Virus record (IMG/VR): IMGVR_UViG_3300046028_005224
Coordinates: 1-64,000 of that record
From: a virus
Direction: 5' to 3' (one strand)
Length of the DNA: 64,000 nucleotides
Below are positions 1 through 8,252 of this stretch, piece by piece. A program made the translations under genes and the position numbers. The notes beneath the pieces are model-generated. The model worked only from the letters and a program-made list of their open reading frames with translations, ran no database searches and was not told the origin of the DNA. Numbering within the stretch: position 1 is the first letter of the stretch; each line of letters starts with the position of its first letter.

Positions 1-841
1 AGATTGTTAGTTTCTCCGACCCAACTACAATTTTTTCTGATGTAATATCCTTAACGTGTAAAGTTGCGTCGGAATGTTTCCATGCGGTTAATTGAACTGT
101 GATAGAATTTTCATCTACAAGATCTTTCCAATACTCAGGAAGATAGATGATGTGTTCACCTTCAAGTTTCCCTCTATAAAATACAGCAATCTCTGGCCCC
201 TCAATCGCAACATGTCTAAGACGATGATTTGGTTTTGATGGGTGTGGAATATCAAAAGGCTTTGCTGGTAATGCTTTTGCCAGATTAACTTCTGTTGTTA
301 CATCACCAAGTCCAGTAATTGTAATACCAGTGTTAGCTGTGATTCTAGCGTTAGCAGTAATCGCACCATTTGAAGTAATTGTGCCTGTAAAAATTGCATC
401 CTTAAATGTTGCAAACTTCTCAACAAAAGCTACGCCATTAACATTCAATAAAGTCTTAATGTAAGTTGGAGCAAGAACGTCAACAAGACTTCCTTTGATT
501 GTTGTTAAAGGACTTGTTAATGTTGTTGCTGTTGTGGCTAAGATGTTGTGGTTGATGGCACTGGCTTGCAAACCAATTCCAGGAAACGGAGCAACTCCAT
601 CACCTAAGGCGCTGATTTTTAATGCAGCTCCTCCTGGTGTATTCGTTGATGGAATAATATTAACAACTGCAGTCTTAGGGAATGCAGGCCCCATAATTCC
701 ATCAATCAAAGTTCCACCAACAATCAAAGGCCCGTTAATGGTTGCAAGACCTGGAAGAACTGTAGGATTCTTAGGAATAAAAGTTGGATCTGAAAGTCCA
801 ACATGCAAAGTATTTTCTGCTGCTATCGAAGGAAAATTCAT
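1..841 (-). CDS. Virion structural / fiber-like protein (partial, 3' end outside window)
   Basis: A minus-strand reading frame runs from ATG at 841 to the window edge without a stop, about 280 codons. The N-terminal two thirds are rich in Gly, Ala, Thr and Ile in a repetitive beta-type pattern (LGDGVAP, ITANTGITITG) typical of fibrous phage proteins. Near the visible end is a block with HPSKPNHRLRHVAIEGPE, then FYRGKL and YLPEYW. I associate this block with many cyanophage tail-fiber or virion proteins; that is from memory of the family, not a search. It follows the spike-like gene by 4 nt, so it is the last visible member of the baseplate operon. The exact role is unknown. Confidence 0.6.
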   Translation of the reverse strand, partial: MNFPSIAAENTLHVGLSDPTFIPKNPTVLPGLATINGPLIVGGTLIDGIMGPAFPKTAVVNIIPSTNTPGGAALKISALGDGVAPFPGIGLQASAINHNILATTATTLTSPLTTIKGSLVDVLAPTYIKTLLNVNGVAFVEKFATFKDAIFTGTITSNGAITANARITANTGITITGLGDVTTEVNLAKALPAKPFDIPHPSKPNHRLRHVAIEGPEIAVFYRGKLEGEHIIYLPEYWKDLVDENSITVQLTAWKHSDATLHVKDITSEKIVVGSEKLTI

Positions 842-845
842 AATG

Positions 846-1424
846 TTATCCGATTCCAGTTAAACTTTTTAATAATGTTCCAGTGGCTCCAAGTATTCCC
901 TTAGATAAATCTAAAGTCGATCCGCCAGTGGACATACTGCCTGCAATATTTAAAAATGTTTGCCCAGCAATATCCATTGCAAGACTAGCATTCATTGTCA
1001 CATTTGTACCTGAAATTTTAATTGTATCATAAGATGATATATTGATATCATTTGTTGCAAGTATATCTATGTTGCCATTTGATTGATCTTCTGTTTCAGG
1101 ACCTGATGCAGAAATGACTACGTTTCTACCAGACAAATATAGTGTTCCCTGTGGCGCTTCAATAACTACATCACCTTTCTTAGCGCAAATCCATTTGGCT
1201 GGAATGTGTGGCTGTTTAGCATCGGCATTAGCTTGCAGCTCTGTTCCAACAACTTCAACAGAAACACCACTGACAACTTTAACATTTCTACCATCATCCA
1301 TCCCGTAAATTTCACCATCACCATTTTCACAGATCAGTGCATAATTTACTTTACCATGAATAGGCATGGTATTACCACTGTCTATTCTGTAACGCTTTTT
1401 TATTGTAGTTTTTACTTTACTCAT
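846..1424 (-). CDS. Baseplate spike-like beta-structured protein
   Basis: 192 codons. The start is set at 1424 because its ATG overlaps the gene 5 stop (ATGA at 1421-1424); a longer in-frame start at 1436 would lie further inside gene 5. The protein has an N-terminal segment with PIHGKVNYALICENGDGE followed by short alternating strands (GDVVIEAPQGTLYLSGRNVV, INISSYDTIKISGTNVTM). This resembles the repeats of T4 gp5 C-terminal and other phage needle proteins. I infer that the membrane-piercing spike is encoded separately from the gene 5 OB-fold part. No catalytic motif is seen. Confidence 0.55.
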   Translation of the reverse strand: MSKVKTTIKKRYRIDSGNTMPIHGKVNYALICENGDGEIYGMDDGRNVKVVSGVSVEVVGTELQANADAKQPHIPAKWICAKKGDVVIEAPQGTLYLSGRNVVISASGPETEDQSNGNIDILATNDINISSYDTIKISGTNVTMNASLAMDIAGQTFLNIAGSMSTGGSTLDLSKGILGATGTLLKSLTGIG

Positions 1425-3526
1425 CTCTGTACACAATCAACAACTTGAATCACTCTTCCAACTCCTAATGCACCAGCATCTTCTTTATTTACCTCAATAA
1501 AATCAAAGGTTGGTTTGACCTTTGCACCAGCACCAGTCAGACTTACTAATAATAGTTCTGGCAGTTCAGTAAATCCTGATCCAGGTGCAACAACATCAAT
1601 GTTTAAAATAGATCCATTAGGCCCGTAAGTAATTTGGAACTCAGGTAAGGTGACTAAACCAATATCGTTATCACCAGGAATAACTACGATTGAAGTATCC
1701 TCACCATAACCAACACCAATATTATCTACATTAACACCATTGAATTGTGTTACATAAGAATTGGCGTTAGCATCTGTACTGCCATCAGAAGGTGCAGGTG
1801 CAGGCTCCGATCCATAGGTTTGTACGGTTTGAGTATTTAAATAACCAGATCCAGGTTCATCGATAACAATACTTGTTACCTGCCCACCATTAATAATCGC
1901 TCTTCCTCTAGCATTTTGTCCATTATTACATGAATCAATGAACGAAACATAAGGAGGTTCAAAATAACCACCGCCGCCATTAAGAATATTAGCACCAATA
2001 ACTTGCCCAAGATTGTTTACAATCGCAGTTGCTGATGCACCATTACCACCGCCACCTAAGATTGCAATTGATGGAGGCCCGCATCTTAAAACATCTGGAG
2101 TGCAGCTTCCAAAGCTTAAGTCAACATCCTCAAGCCCAAGATCCTTATAAAGATCACTCTTTAAATTCTTAAGACCACCAACACCTGCTTGCTTTAATAT
2201 CTTGTTGAAGTTATCAATTTCTTTTTGTGAGGGGCCATATCTAGTGGTATAGCTTTGTGGAGGTGTGCAATTTCTTGGTTCACAATTAAATAGATTTTTA
2301 ATGAACCCAACAACATTCATTGCCTTGGCAAGAATATCATTTGCATTACCTAGTGCTCCACCTAAGAAATTACTTAACTGTTGAAGTGTAGGGCCAACTG
2401 CATCTGCTAAAGAATTGAACATGCTGTTTAGCATTTGTCCGACAAAATTTTCTACTAAGCAAGTTGCAGTTCCTAAGACTTGACCAACCAACGACTTTAA
2501 TTGATTGACAACATAAGTAAATATCTTTTTGATAAACTTTTTGAACAAACAATATATTGTGGACATGTATGTTCTGATGACTTGTCCAGCAGCATTTTGT
2601 TTTGGTTTTGGAAACAGATCTGCAATCAACTTATCCATTTTCTTGGAATACTCATCAAATAACCATTTCATTCCAAGCTTAACCATGTCAGTGAATAGAG
2701 AAGCAATCTCCATTCCTGTCTCTCTAATTTCACTTTCAATGTTGCCTAACTTATTTGCAATACCACCAACATAAAGATTTGCATAAGCCTGATAGCCTTC
2801 TAATCTTGCTAGGAAATCTTCCAACTTATCTGTAATCTTAGAAATCTTATCTGACTTACATGGATTAGGTGGATTAGATTTAATATCACTCCTCTTGGCA
2901 AAACTTCCTGCTGCCTGGTCAACATTTTTATCAGTGGTTCTGGAGATTTTTTCTATACCAGACTTAGATACGCTCGTGGAAACACCAACGTTAGCAGGAT
3001 TTCCTACACCAGTTCCTACATTCTGTCCACCATTGGCAGGTGGAACTGGAATTTGATGAGCACCTAATTCTCCAGGAGATACTGGTAAAAATTCAGAACT
3101 ATTTTTGGACGCTACTTGTGCAGATGTAATTAAGTCACTAATGTTAGATCCTTTATACAAAGATCCAATGATAACTGGTTGCTGACCATCATCACCATCT
3201 AAAAAGAAGCCAAATACAGTCTCTCCACCTTGATACTCATGAGAATCACCTTGAGACAATACCCCATTGGCAACTCCAGGTGGAACTAATACATGTGCCC
3301 AAGGTAAATCAGCATCTGGTAGTTGACCACCTTCTTTAGTATGATAACCAAATATTCTTACCTTTACTCTGTTATAATATTCTGGTGGTTTTTTGCCGTT
3401 GATGATGTCTTGACCAGACCACTTACCAGTGGTAGGTAAAACAACCACGCCAAGCCACCACACGAAACCATCCCTTCCAAGGTAGTGTGTTCTAATTAGT
3501 TGGTTGGATGATTGATCAAGAAACAT
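1421..3526 (-). CDS. 5: Baseplate central hub protein, gp5-like, without lysozyme domain
   Basis: 701 codons. Residues 10-140 carry the OB-fold hub signature of gp5/VgrG-type proteins (FVWWLGVVV, NRVKVRIFGYHT, LPWAHVLVPPG, GFFLDGDDGQQPVIIGSL). The middle is helical. The C-terminal third has glycine-rich repeats such as GGGYFEPPYVSF, PGSGYLN and PGSGFTELPEL. T4 gp5 has a lysozyme domain between the OB fold and the spike; I see no lysozyme Glu-Asp-Thr pattern here. The missing activity may be supplied by the two hydrolase genes at 5.0-7.3 kb. Start and stop overlap both neighbours, indicating tight translational coupling. Confidence 0.8.
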   Translation of the reverse strand: MFLDQSSNQLIRTHYLGRDGFVWWLGVVVLPTTGKWSGQDIINGKKPPEYYNRVKVRIFGYHTKEGGQLPDADLPWAHVLVPPGVANGVLSQGDSHEYQGGETVFGFFLDGDDGQQPVIIGSLYKGSNISDLITSAQVASKNSSEFLPVSPGELGAHQIPVPPANGGQNVGTGVGNPANVGVSTSVSKSGIEKISRTTDKNVDQAAGSFAKRSDIKSNPPNPCKSDKISKITDKLEDFLARLEGYQAYANLYVGGIANKLGNIESEIRETGMEIASLFTDMVKLGMKWLFDEYSKKMDKLIADLFPKPKQNAAGQVIRTYMSTIYCLFKKFIKKIFTYVVNQLKSLVGQVLGTATCLVENFVGQMLNSMFNSLADAVGPTLQQLSNFLGGALGNANDILAKAMNVVGFIKNLFNCEPRNCTPPQSYTTRYGPSQKEIDNFNKILKQAGVGGLKNLKSDLYKDLGLEDVDLSFGSCTPDVLRCGPPSIAILGGGGNGASATAIVNNLGQVIGANILNGGGGYFEPPYVSFIDSCNNGQNARGRAIINGGQVTSIVIDEPGSGYLNTQTVQTYGSEPAPAPSDGSTDANANSYVTQFNGVNVDNIGVGYGEDTSIVVIPGDNDIGLVTLPEFQITYGPNGSILNIDVVAPGSGFTELPELLLVSLTGAGAKVKPTFDFIEVNKEDAGALGVGRVIQVVDCVQR

Positions 3527-3738
3527 TAGTCTTCGTATACTTTACACTCTAAAGCATTAGGATTAGCGTCACAAAATAATTCTAATGGGGTTGGATCATG
3601 ATCATCTTCAGGATGACGCTCATGATATTTTTGAAGATCTTCTAATTCACCCTCAATATGGCGGCGCATTTGTGGGGAAACTGTGGGATCACTTAAAATT
3701 TCTTTATCCTTTTGGATATGTTGTTGAATGTTTTCCAT
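3526..3738 (-). CDS. cp12: CP12-like small protein
   Basis: 70 codons, stop overlapping the gene 5 start (TAATG). The C-terminus reads TPLELFCDANPNALECKVYE. This follows the C-terminal motif of cyanobacterial CP12 (PLE-x-[YF]-C-x2-NP-x3-EC-[RK]-x-Y-[ED]), whose two cysteines form the redox-controlled loop that inhibits GAPDH and shuts the Calvin cycle. A helix with GELEDLQK lies where CP12 has its AWD-VEELQ core, but the Trp and the N-terminal Cys pair are absent. Phage cp12 genes are known metabolic genes in cyanophages. The odd point is its place between hub genes 27 and 5. The family call is from motif recognition only; a hub chaperone that merely resembles CP12 remains possible. Confidence 0.65.
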   Translation of the reverse strand: MENIQQHIQKDKEILSDPTVSPQMRRHIEGELEDLQKYHERHPEDDHDPTPLELFCDANPNALECKVYED

Positions 3739-3739
3739 T

Positions 3740-5020
3740 TTATGCTAATTGCGTTTTAATGTCATATGAATCTTTAACCAATTCAAGCGCAGTGTAACAA
3801 TCCTTCCCAGAAAACGCATGGTGTAATGCCGTTATCATATAGCGACCAGAACTAATTGATTCGTAATTTTTATTTTGCATTTGGGAAGCTGTCTCGGGTA
3901 TTCTACACTCTATAATTTGACCTGCTCTTAATGAAGGATTACATGGAATAGTAATTTTTAATATCTGAGAGAATAAAAGATTGTACCTTACGACAGCTTC
4001 TGCTTGATATTTAGGTAGGTCTGGATACAAAGAATCTTTGCTTAACTTTCCAGTCTTATCTAATGCACCAACATCTAAAGTTCTAACAAAATATCTAGAT
4101 GGGAAATCTTGCATGTTCCCTGGCAGTGGTGGATATGTATCTGTAAGATTACCTGATGAGGTTACAATCTCACCATTATACTTCTGTTTTAATTGAAAGT
4201 CAACAAACTTAGGTTCATTTGTATACAGATTGTAAAACAAACTTTTGTTTGCATACATTCCCAAACGCAATGAATTCAATACATCATTGTTCTTTTCAAT
4301 ATACGAATTTAATATCCTGTATTTGTTAGCAACACGATTTGCATTTGTAACATCTTCCTGAGTATAGATTGGAACATTAGTTCCGCCTTTTAATAGTGTG
4401 TTAATACTTTTAAATACAAATCCATCTTGTGTTTCAAAGAAAAAATATCCTGGTGATTTTTTGTCAGGCGCTACAGCTTTAGGACATAAGAAGTTAAGTA
4501 AATCAAATGGTCTTTTATTATTTCCTACAAAAGAATAATTATTAGAACTCTTCTCGGTTACAATTGTTTTATTACTTTTTAATTGGCGGAATATTTTTTC
4601 TGCACTGACTCCTACGTTACCATCAAATCGATTTGGAACTCTAACAATTTCATTCATTAGAGTTTCATAACTAGTCAACTCTAAATTGTAAACACTTTTT
4701 GTAGATTCTCTTAAAGATTGTATCGTTCTAATTCTCAATCCTTTTCCTGGAGTAGAAAAATTAATCTCTCCACCTTGAAAATCTGGCACATTAATTGATC
4801 CTAATAGTTCTTCTCCACCATATAATTCAAGTCCAGAACTTTTAGTAATATCAATTATAGCAAAACTAATTCTTGCTGTAACCCCTGGCGATAATACGTT
4901 TTCATAAAAAGAAAAACTCGCAATGGATTTTGCACCTAAATCAATCTCCTTTAAATTAGAACTTGATTTAAGTGGTTTTATTTTAAAGCTGCCATATTCA
5001 AAACTATTTTCTGCAGACAT
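3740..5020 (-). CDS. 27: Baseplate hub protein, gp27-like
   Basis: 426 codons, directly upstream of the CP12-like gene and gene 5, and overlapping the preceding gene by 1 nt. The N-terminal part (KEIDLGAKSIASFSFYENVL, then SINVPDFQGGEINF) and C-terminal part (PCNPSLRAGQIIECRIPE, SSGRYMITALHHAFSG) fit T4 gp27 and related tail-hub proteins, which form the trimeric torus holding gp5. GxY-I-x-H near the end is common in this fold. Position relative to genes 26, 51 and 5 matches the T4 arrangement. I see no enzymatic motif. Confidence 0.75.
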   Translation of the reverse strand: MSAENSFEYGSFKIKPLKSSSNLKEIDLGAKSIASFSFYENVLSPGVTARISFAIIDITKSSGLELYGGEELLGSINVPDFQGGEINFSTPGKGLRIRTIQSLRESTKSVYNLELTSYETLMNEIVRVPNRFDGNVGVSAEKIFRQLKSNKTIVTEKSSNNYSFVGNNKRPFDLLNFLCPKAVAPDKKSPGYFFFETQDGFVFKSINTLLKGGTNVPIYTQEDVTNANRVANKYRILNSYIEKNNDVLNSLRLGMYANKSLFYNLYTNEPKFVDFQLKQKYNGEIVTSSGNLTDTYPPLPGNMQDFPSRYFVRTLDVGALDKTGKLSKDSLYPDLPKYQAEAVVRYNLLFSQILKITIPCNPSLRAGQIIECRIPETASQMQNKNYESISSGRYMITALHHAFSGKDCYTALELVKDSYDIKTQLA

Positions 5021-6003
5021 TAACCAGTGGGGGTGATGAAGAAAGGATTAGCCGTAATCTTATTTAGTGACAGATTTGGAGGTGTCGTGGGTTCATTTTG
5101 CTTTACTGGTGGTGAAACACTAGGATTATCTGGTGGAGCAACTAATGCTAGTAATAAAGATTCAGGTTCTTCTTTCGTATTATATGAAACAAGATTGTTG
5201 TTTTGATTATTAGTTTTTTTAGTTACTGGTTCAACTTTACTTTGAGGTGTATTAATTGCACTTCCTTTCCATTCAAAATGCCAAGGTTCATTTGATACTG
5301 TTGAATACCAACCATACTGACCACCATATCTTCGGATCCATTGTTGTGCTCCTGGTGAACTAATATCAATTGCAATTCCCCAACCATGTGCAGAAGTTCC
5401 TGGTGGTGCAGCTCCTGGATTTGTTGGACTCCATGTTCCAAGTTCTTCCTCTAACTTTGCCTGTTCTTCATAAGTTCTATAAGCACTTGACAATTTAAAA
5501 TATACTTTATTTCTGGCGGCGGCAGCTTTCATTTGCAAGTAAGATTCTGCTGCTGGAGCCCATAGTTTAAACCCATCACCTACATCTCTTAATTGATCTG
5601 GTTTTAATCTTCCATTTGAACCGTCTGGTTTAGTTTCTTGCTGCTCCTGTATCTCTTCACTAATAACCATTGAGGCAACACCAGTTCCCAAAAATGTCTG
5701 GAGAATTTCTTTATTAAAACTTGTTTCTTGAGCAATTTCTGCCTTTTGTTTTTCTTCCTGTTGTCTCCTTTCATCTATTCTTTCAAGATCAGTTTTTTGT
5801 ATTTGATTTGTTCTTTGCAATTCCTTTTCAAGTTCATGAGAACGTTTTTTTAATTGTTTTAATAAAGATAAATTACTTTTAATTAGTTTAGATGTTTTAA
5901 TATAATCATACTTTGTTTTATCAATAAAGACAGTGATATCTTGTACTCTATCTTTTACAATATCAATATCTTTACTAATGGTTTCCGCAGTTATTTTTGC
6001 CAT
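5020..6003 (-). CDS. Hub-associated D-Ala-D-Ala carboxypeptidase (VanY-like)
   Basis: 327 codons. Residues 1-100 are a long charged coiled coil. Residues 130-250 form a VanY/D-alanyl-D-alanine carboxypeptidase domain: SAYRTYEEQAKL, then GTSAHGWGIAIDIS (zinc ligands His and Asp) and EPWHFEWKG (third zinc ligand in WHFEW). The C-terminal 70 residues are Pro/Asn-rich. The domain cleaves peptide stems of peptidoglycan. Its place in the baseplate operon suggests it is carried on the tail to open the wall during injection, in a spot where T4 has no such enzyme. The fold call is strong; tail location is inference from context. Confidence 0.75.
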   Translation of the reverse strand: MAKITAETISKDIDIVKDRVQDITVFIDKTKYDYIKTSKLIKSNLSLLKQLKKRSHELEKELQRTNQIQKTDLERIDERRQQEEKQKAEIAQETSFNKEILQTFLGTGVASMVISEEIQEQQETKPDGSNGRLKPDQLRDVGDGFKLWAPAAESYLQMKAAAARNKVYFKLSSAYRTYEEQAKLEEELGTWSPTNPGAAPPGTSAHGWGIAIDISSPGAQQWIRRYGGQYGWYSTVSNEPWHFEWKGSAINTPQSKVEPVTKKTNNQNNNLVSYNTKEEPESLLLALVAPPDNPSVSPPVKQNEPTTPPNLSLNKITANPFFITPTG

Positions 6004-6005
6004 AT

Positions 6006-7334
6006 CTACGCTTGCTTAACAGCATTGAGATTGATTGCTGTTGCAATTGGATAAGGATCTTTAGGATTTGTTGCTGGAAGAATAGGAGCAGATGCATGAG
6101 ATGTTGTTGGTGCTCCCCCAGTTCCTTCAGGAATTGTTGGTGATTTAGTTGGAGCATTTAATAATGCTATTTGTGGTGACATGGCTTTGCCACCAGTTTC
6201 TTGTGCTAAAACTTGAGCATTTAATTTTTCTTGCTGAACACTAATCATAGTTCCTGGGGAAGATATTTGTGCTACTTGTGGTGGATCACCTGTTGCCCCT
6301 CTGCCTTTCATTTTGCTTGATTGATTACCAAGATCCTTAAATTTATCAAACGTATTAATTGTGTTTAATCTTTCTAATGATTTTTCTTCTTTGTTTGCAG
6401 GGTTTTCAAAATTTATTGTAAAATCCTTTGATGCATCTGCTGGTGTTGCAAAAGATTTTTTCAAATATGTTTTCATCGCTGGCTCAGACAGTGCATAATC
6501 AACCTGACCTTTCCAATCTTTTGCCCAATCTGTGCCTACAGATTTAAACATTGTTTGAGCACGTCCACCACCCAAATTAAATTGAAACAATCCAAAAGAA
6601 TTAGGTTTTCCATTTTCATAATCTCCCATTGCACCAGAATCAAATCCAGATTCATGTTCAATGTTGTTTAATATTCCAACTGCATGTGTATGACTAATGC
6701 CTTTTGAAATTAAATAATGATATATTTCTTGGGCTCGTACTGGATTAGAAATAGGCTCTCCACCAATAAATTGATTTAAATCTTCTTCATCTTTCCCCCG
6801 CATCATTCCAGATATTCCAACACCAAAACCCAAAGCCGAAATTAGCGTACCCATTTGACGCTCTTGTTCCATTTCAGCTTGACGTTGCTGCCCTCTTTCT
6901 TCAGCTGCTTTAATTATGTCTTGTGTTGTTGCTTGCAATGCTTGCAATTTAGTAGCTTTAGAAATCTCAGAGCTTCTTTGTTGTTCTTCTTTTACTGATT
7001 GTCTTGCTTCAATATTTCTACCTTTTATATCACCAAGTATTAGAGAAAATAATCCTGAGAGTTGTGAAGTTAATAAATCAACTCTACCAGTTAATCCATC
7101 AACTAATGATTGCAATCTTATCTTTTCTGGATCTTCTTTTAATTGATCTTCCTCATCATTTATATCTATTTCAGTTTTAATAATTCTAAGAAGTCTAGAT
7201 AAATCATCTCCACCAGAATAGACAGCTCGTGTTCTTTGCACACTTGCAGCTGGAGATGCAGCACCTTCAATTACTGCTTCTCCAGCACCAAAAAACTTAC
7301 TTGCGTCTATAGCCTTTGGGGATTCTTCATCCAT
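6006..7334 (-). CDS. Hub protein with phage tail lysozyme domain
   Basis: 442 codons. Residues 60-170 are helical/coiled coil rich in Glu, Arg and Gln; a Gly-rich segment (ALGFGVGISGMM) follows. Residues 200-320 match the phage tail lysozyme type: SHTHAVGILNNIEHESGFD with the catalytic-type Glu, then NSFGLFQFNLGGGRAQTMF and KGQVDYALSEPAMKTYL. The C-terminal 100 residues are Pro/Thr/Ala-rich. It probably supplies the tail lysozyme missing from gp5. The start overlaps the gene 51 stop (ATGGATGA). It could also have a tape-measure or scaffold part, since no gp29-like gene is seen in this window. Confidence 0.7.
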   Translation of the reverse strand: MDEESPKAIDASKFFGAGEAVIEGAASPAASVQRTRAVYSGGDDLSRLLRIIKTEIDINDEEDQLKEDPEKIRLQSLVDGLTGRVDLLTSQLSGLFSLILGDIKGRNIEARQSVKEEQQRSSEISKATKLQALQATTQDIIKAAEERGQQRQAEMEQERQMGTLISALGFGVGISGMMRGKDEEDLNQFIGGEPISNPVRAQEIYHYLISKGISHTHAVGILNNIEHESGFDSGAMGDYENGKPNSFGLFQFNLGGGRAQTMFKSVGTDWAKDWKGQVDYALSEPAMKTYLKKSFATPADASKDFTINFENPANKEEKSLERLNTINTFDKFKDLGNQSSKMKGRGATGDPPQVAQISSPGTMISVQQEKLNAQVLAQETGGKAMSPQIALLNAPTKSPTIPEGTGGAPTTSHASAPILPATNPKDPYPIATAINLNAVKQA

Positions 7335-7449
7335 TTTGTTTTTCTGCTTCCTTTTCTTCTATGTATTGTTTTAGAAGTTCAAGATAGGTTTCTCTTTCCC
7401 AAGGAATCATATTTTCTATTTCAGTAAGAGAATACTTATGAACTTGCAT
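7327..7449 (-). CDS. 51: gp51-like ORF, likely read by -1 frameshift from gene 26
   Basis: From ATG at 7449 the frame gives 40 residues ending EKEAEKQNG, with SLTEIENMIPWERETYLELL as its core. The same frame is open and protein-like upstream of that ATG (LAKEDLETYFRINFALMQ) back into the end of gene 26, where there is no start codon. That region can be translated only by entering from gene 26 by a -1 shift at 7506-7512, giving a fusion of about 299 residues. T4 places gene 51, the baseplate hub assembly factor, at this spot, but the short length makes the gp51 name tentative. Tail chaperone pairs in other phages use the same frameshift design. Confidence 0.55.
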   Translation of the reverse strand: MQVHKYSLTEIENMIPWERETYLELLKQYIEEKEAEKQNG

Positions 7450-7491
7450 TAGCGCAAAGTTGATCCTGAAATATGTTTCAAGATCTTCTTT

Positions 7492-7512
7492 GGCTAGGGC
7501 TAGCCGAAAAAA
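7492..7512 (-). promoter_or_regulatory. Programmed -1 frameshift site (slippery heptamer plus hairpin)
   Basis: On the minus strand the last codons of gene 26 are GAT TTT TTC GGC TAG. The heptamer T TTT TTC (7512-7506) is a canonical X XXY YYZ site in the gene 26 frame. A -1 slip skips the TAG and enters the gene 51 frame. Immediately 3' the sequence GGCTA-GCCC-TAGCC (7505-7492) can fold into a 5-bp stem. Both elements are seen directly; that frameshifting happens is inference. Confidence 0.6.
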
Positions 7513-8225
7513 TCAGTTAAACCCTCCAGAACGATACTATTCTCTTTTCCAGTGTTAGGATTGACTACTTGTAATGTATGACTCAACTTAGGCATTGTTT
7601 TAAAGAACTGTTCAATTTTTTTATATTGCTTGGGAGTTAACTTCTCAACATAATCAATCAGTTCTTTTTCAGTACAGTCAGAAGCCATCCAACAATCTTC
7701 TTCATTATAAACGCTTTCCATACATGATGCAATAAGTTTTACAGATCGTTCTACATTCTCTGAAGACTTTTCTGAAACATCAAAGTTGTTTTCAATAAAT
7801 TGATTTAAAGATGGATATTTCATTTGCCAATGATATCCATTTTCCATATCAATTTTATTGGTATGTCCCTCTAGATATTGAACTTGAATTTCATCTACAA
7901 ATAATGTAACTGGAACTTCTGTTTCACCATCATCACCACAAGTGATTACAAGTTCAATAGACTCGCCAATAGATTTAGCACGAATATTTAAAAACAAGTA
8001 TTCAATATCAAACGAAGGAAGTTCTTCAATTTTAATTCCTTTAGTGAGAATACAATTAGACAATACTTGTTTAATTGCGTCAGTAATTTGTTTTGGATTT
8101 CTAGATTCTAATGCAATGATTAAAACCTTTTCTTCCTTAACAAGGAATGGTCTATATTTGATCTTCTTTTTATTTGATGGAAGAGTCAAATCATATTGTG
8201 GAACAGTATATTCTGGTAATGGCAT
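7500..8225 (-). CDS. 26: Baseplate hub subunit gp26
   Basis: 241 codons. The N-terminal block YDLTLPSNKKKIKYRPFLVK, then EEKVLIIALESRNPKQI and LPSFDIEYLFLNIRAKSIGE, fits the T4 gp26-type baseplate family (T4_baseplate). Order 26-51-hub genes-27 follows T4. The protein acts in assembly of the central baseplate hub, probably as a chaperone rather than an abundant virion part. A late promoter-like ATAAATA lies 21 nt upstream, in the short gap after gene 54. The 3' end carries a slippery site (see 7492-7512), so two products are possible: 241 and about 299 residues. Confidence 0.8.
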   Translation of the reverse strand: MPLPEYTVPQYDLTLPSNKKKIKYRPFLVKEEKVLIIALESRNPKQITDAIKQVLSNCILTKGIKIEELPSFDIEYLFLNIRAKSIGESIELVITCGDDGETEVPVTLFVDEIQVQYLEGHTNKIDMENGYHWQMKYPSLNQFIENNFDVSEKSSENVERSVKLIASCMESVYNEEDCWMASDCTEKELIDYVEKLTPKQYKKIEQFFKTMPKLSHTLQVVNPNTGKENSIVLEGLTDFFG

Positions 8226-8245
8226 ACTATAAGATCAGTTAAATT

Positions 8246-8252
8246 TATTTAT
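8246..8252 (-). promoter_or_regulatory. T4-type late promoter upstream of gene 26
   Basis: Minus-strand ATAAATA in the 26-nt gap between genes 54 and 26, with the start codon 21 nt downstream of the element. It matches the T4-like late promoter core TATAAATA, read by the gp55/gp33 system. Confidence 0.5.

Noticed and set aside
495-863. Plus-strand frame over the fiber-like gene
   Set aside because: The minus strand is open over the whole 841 nt with a typical cyanophage motif block; the plus frame is a reflection of repetitive codons.
1421-3526. Tail lysozyme domain in gp5
   Set aside because: No GH24-type Glu/Asp/Thr motif is visible between the OB fold and the repeats; separate hydrolase genes occur upstream.
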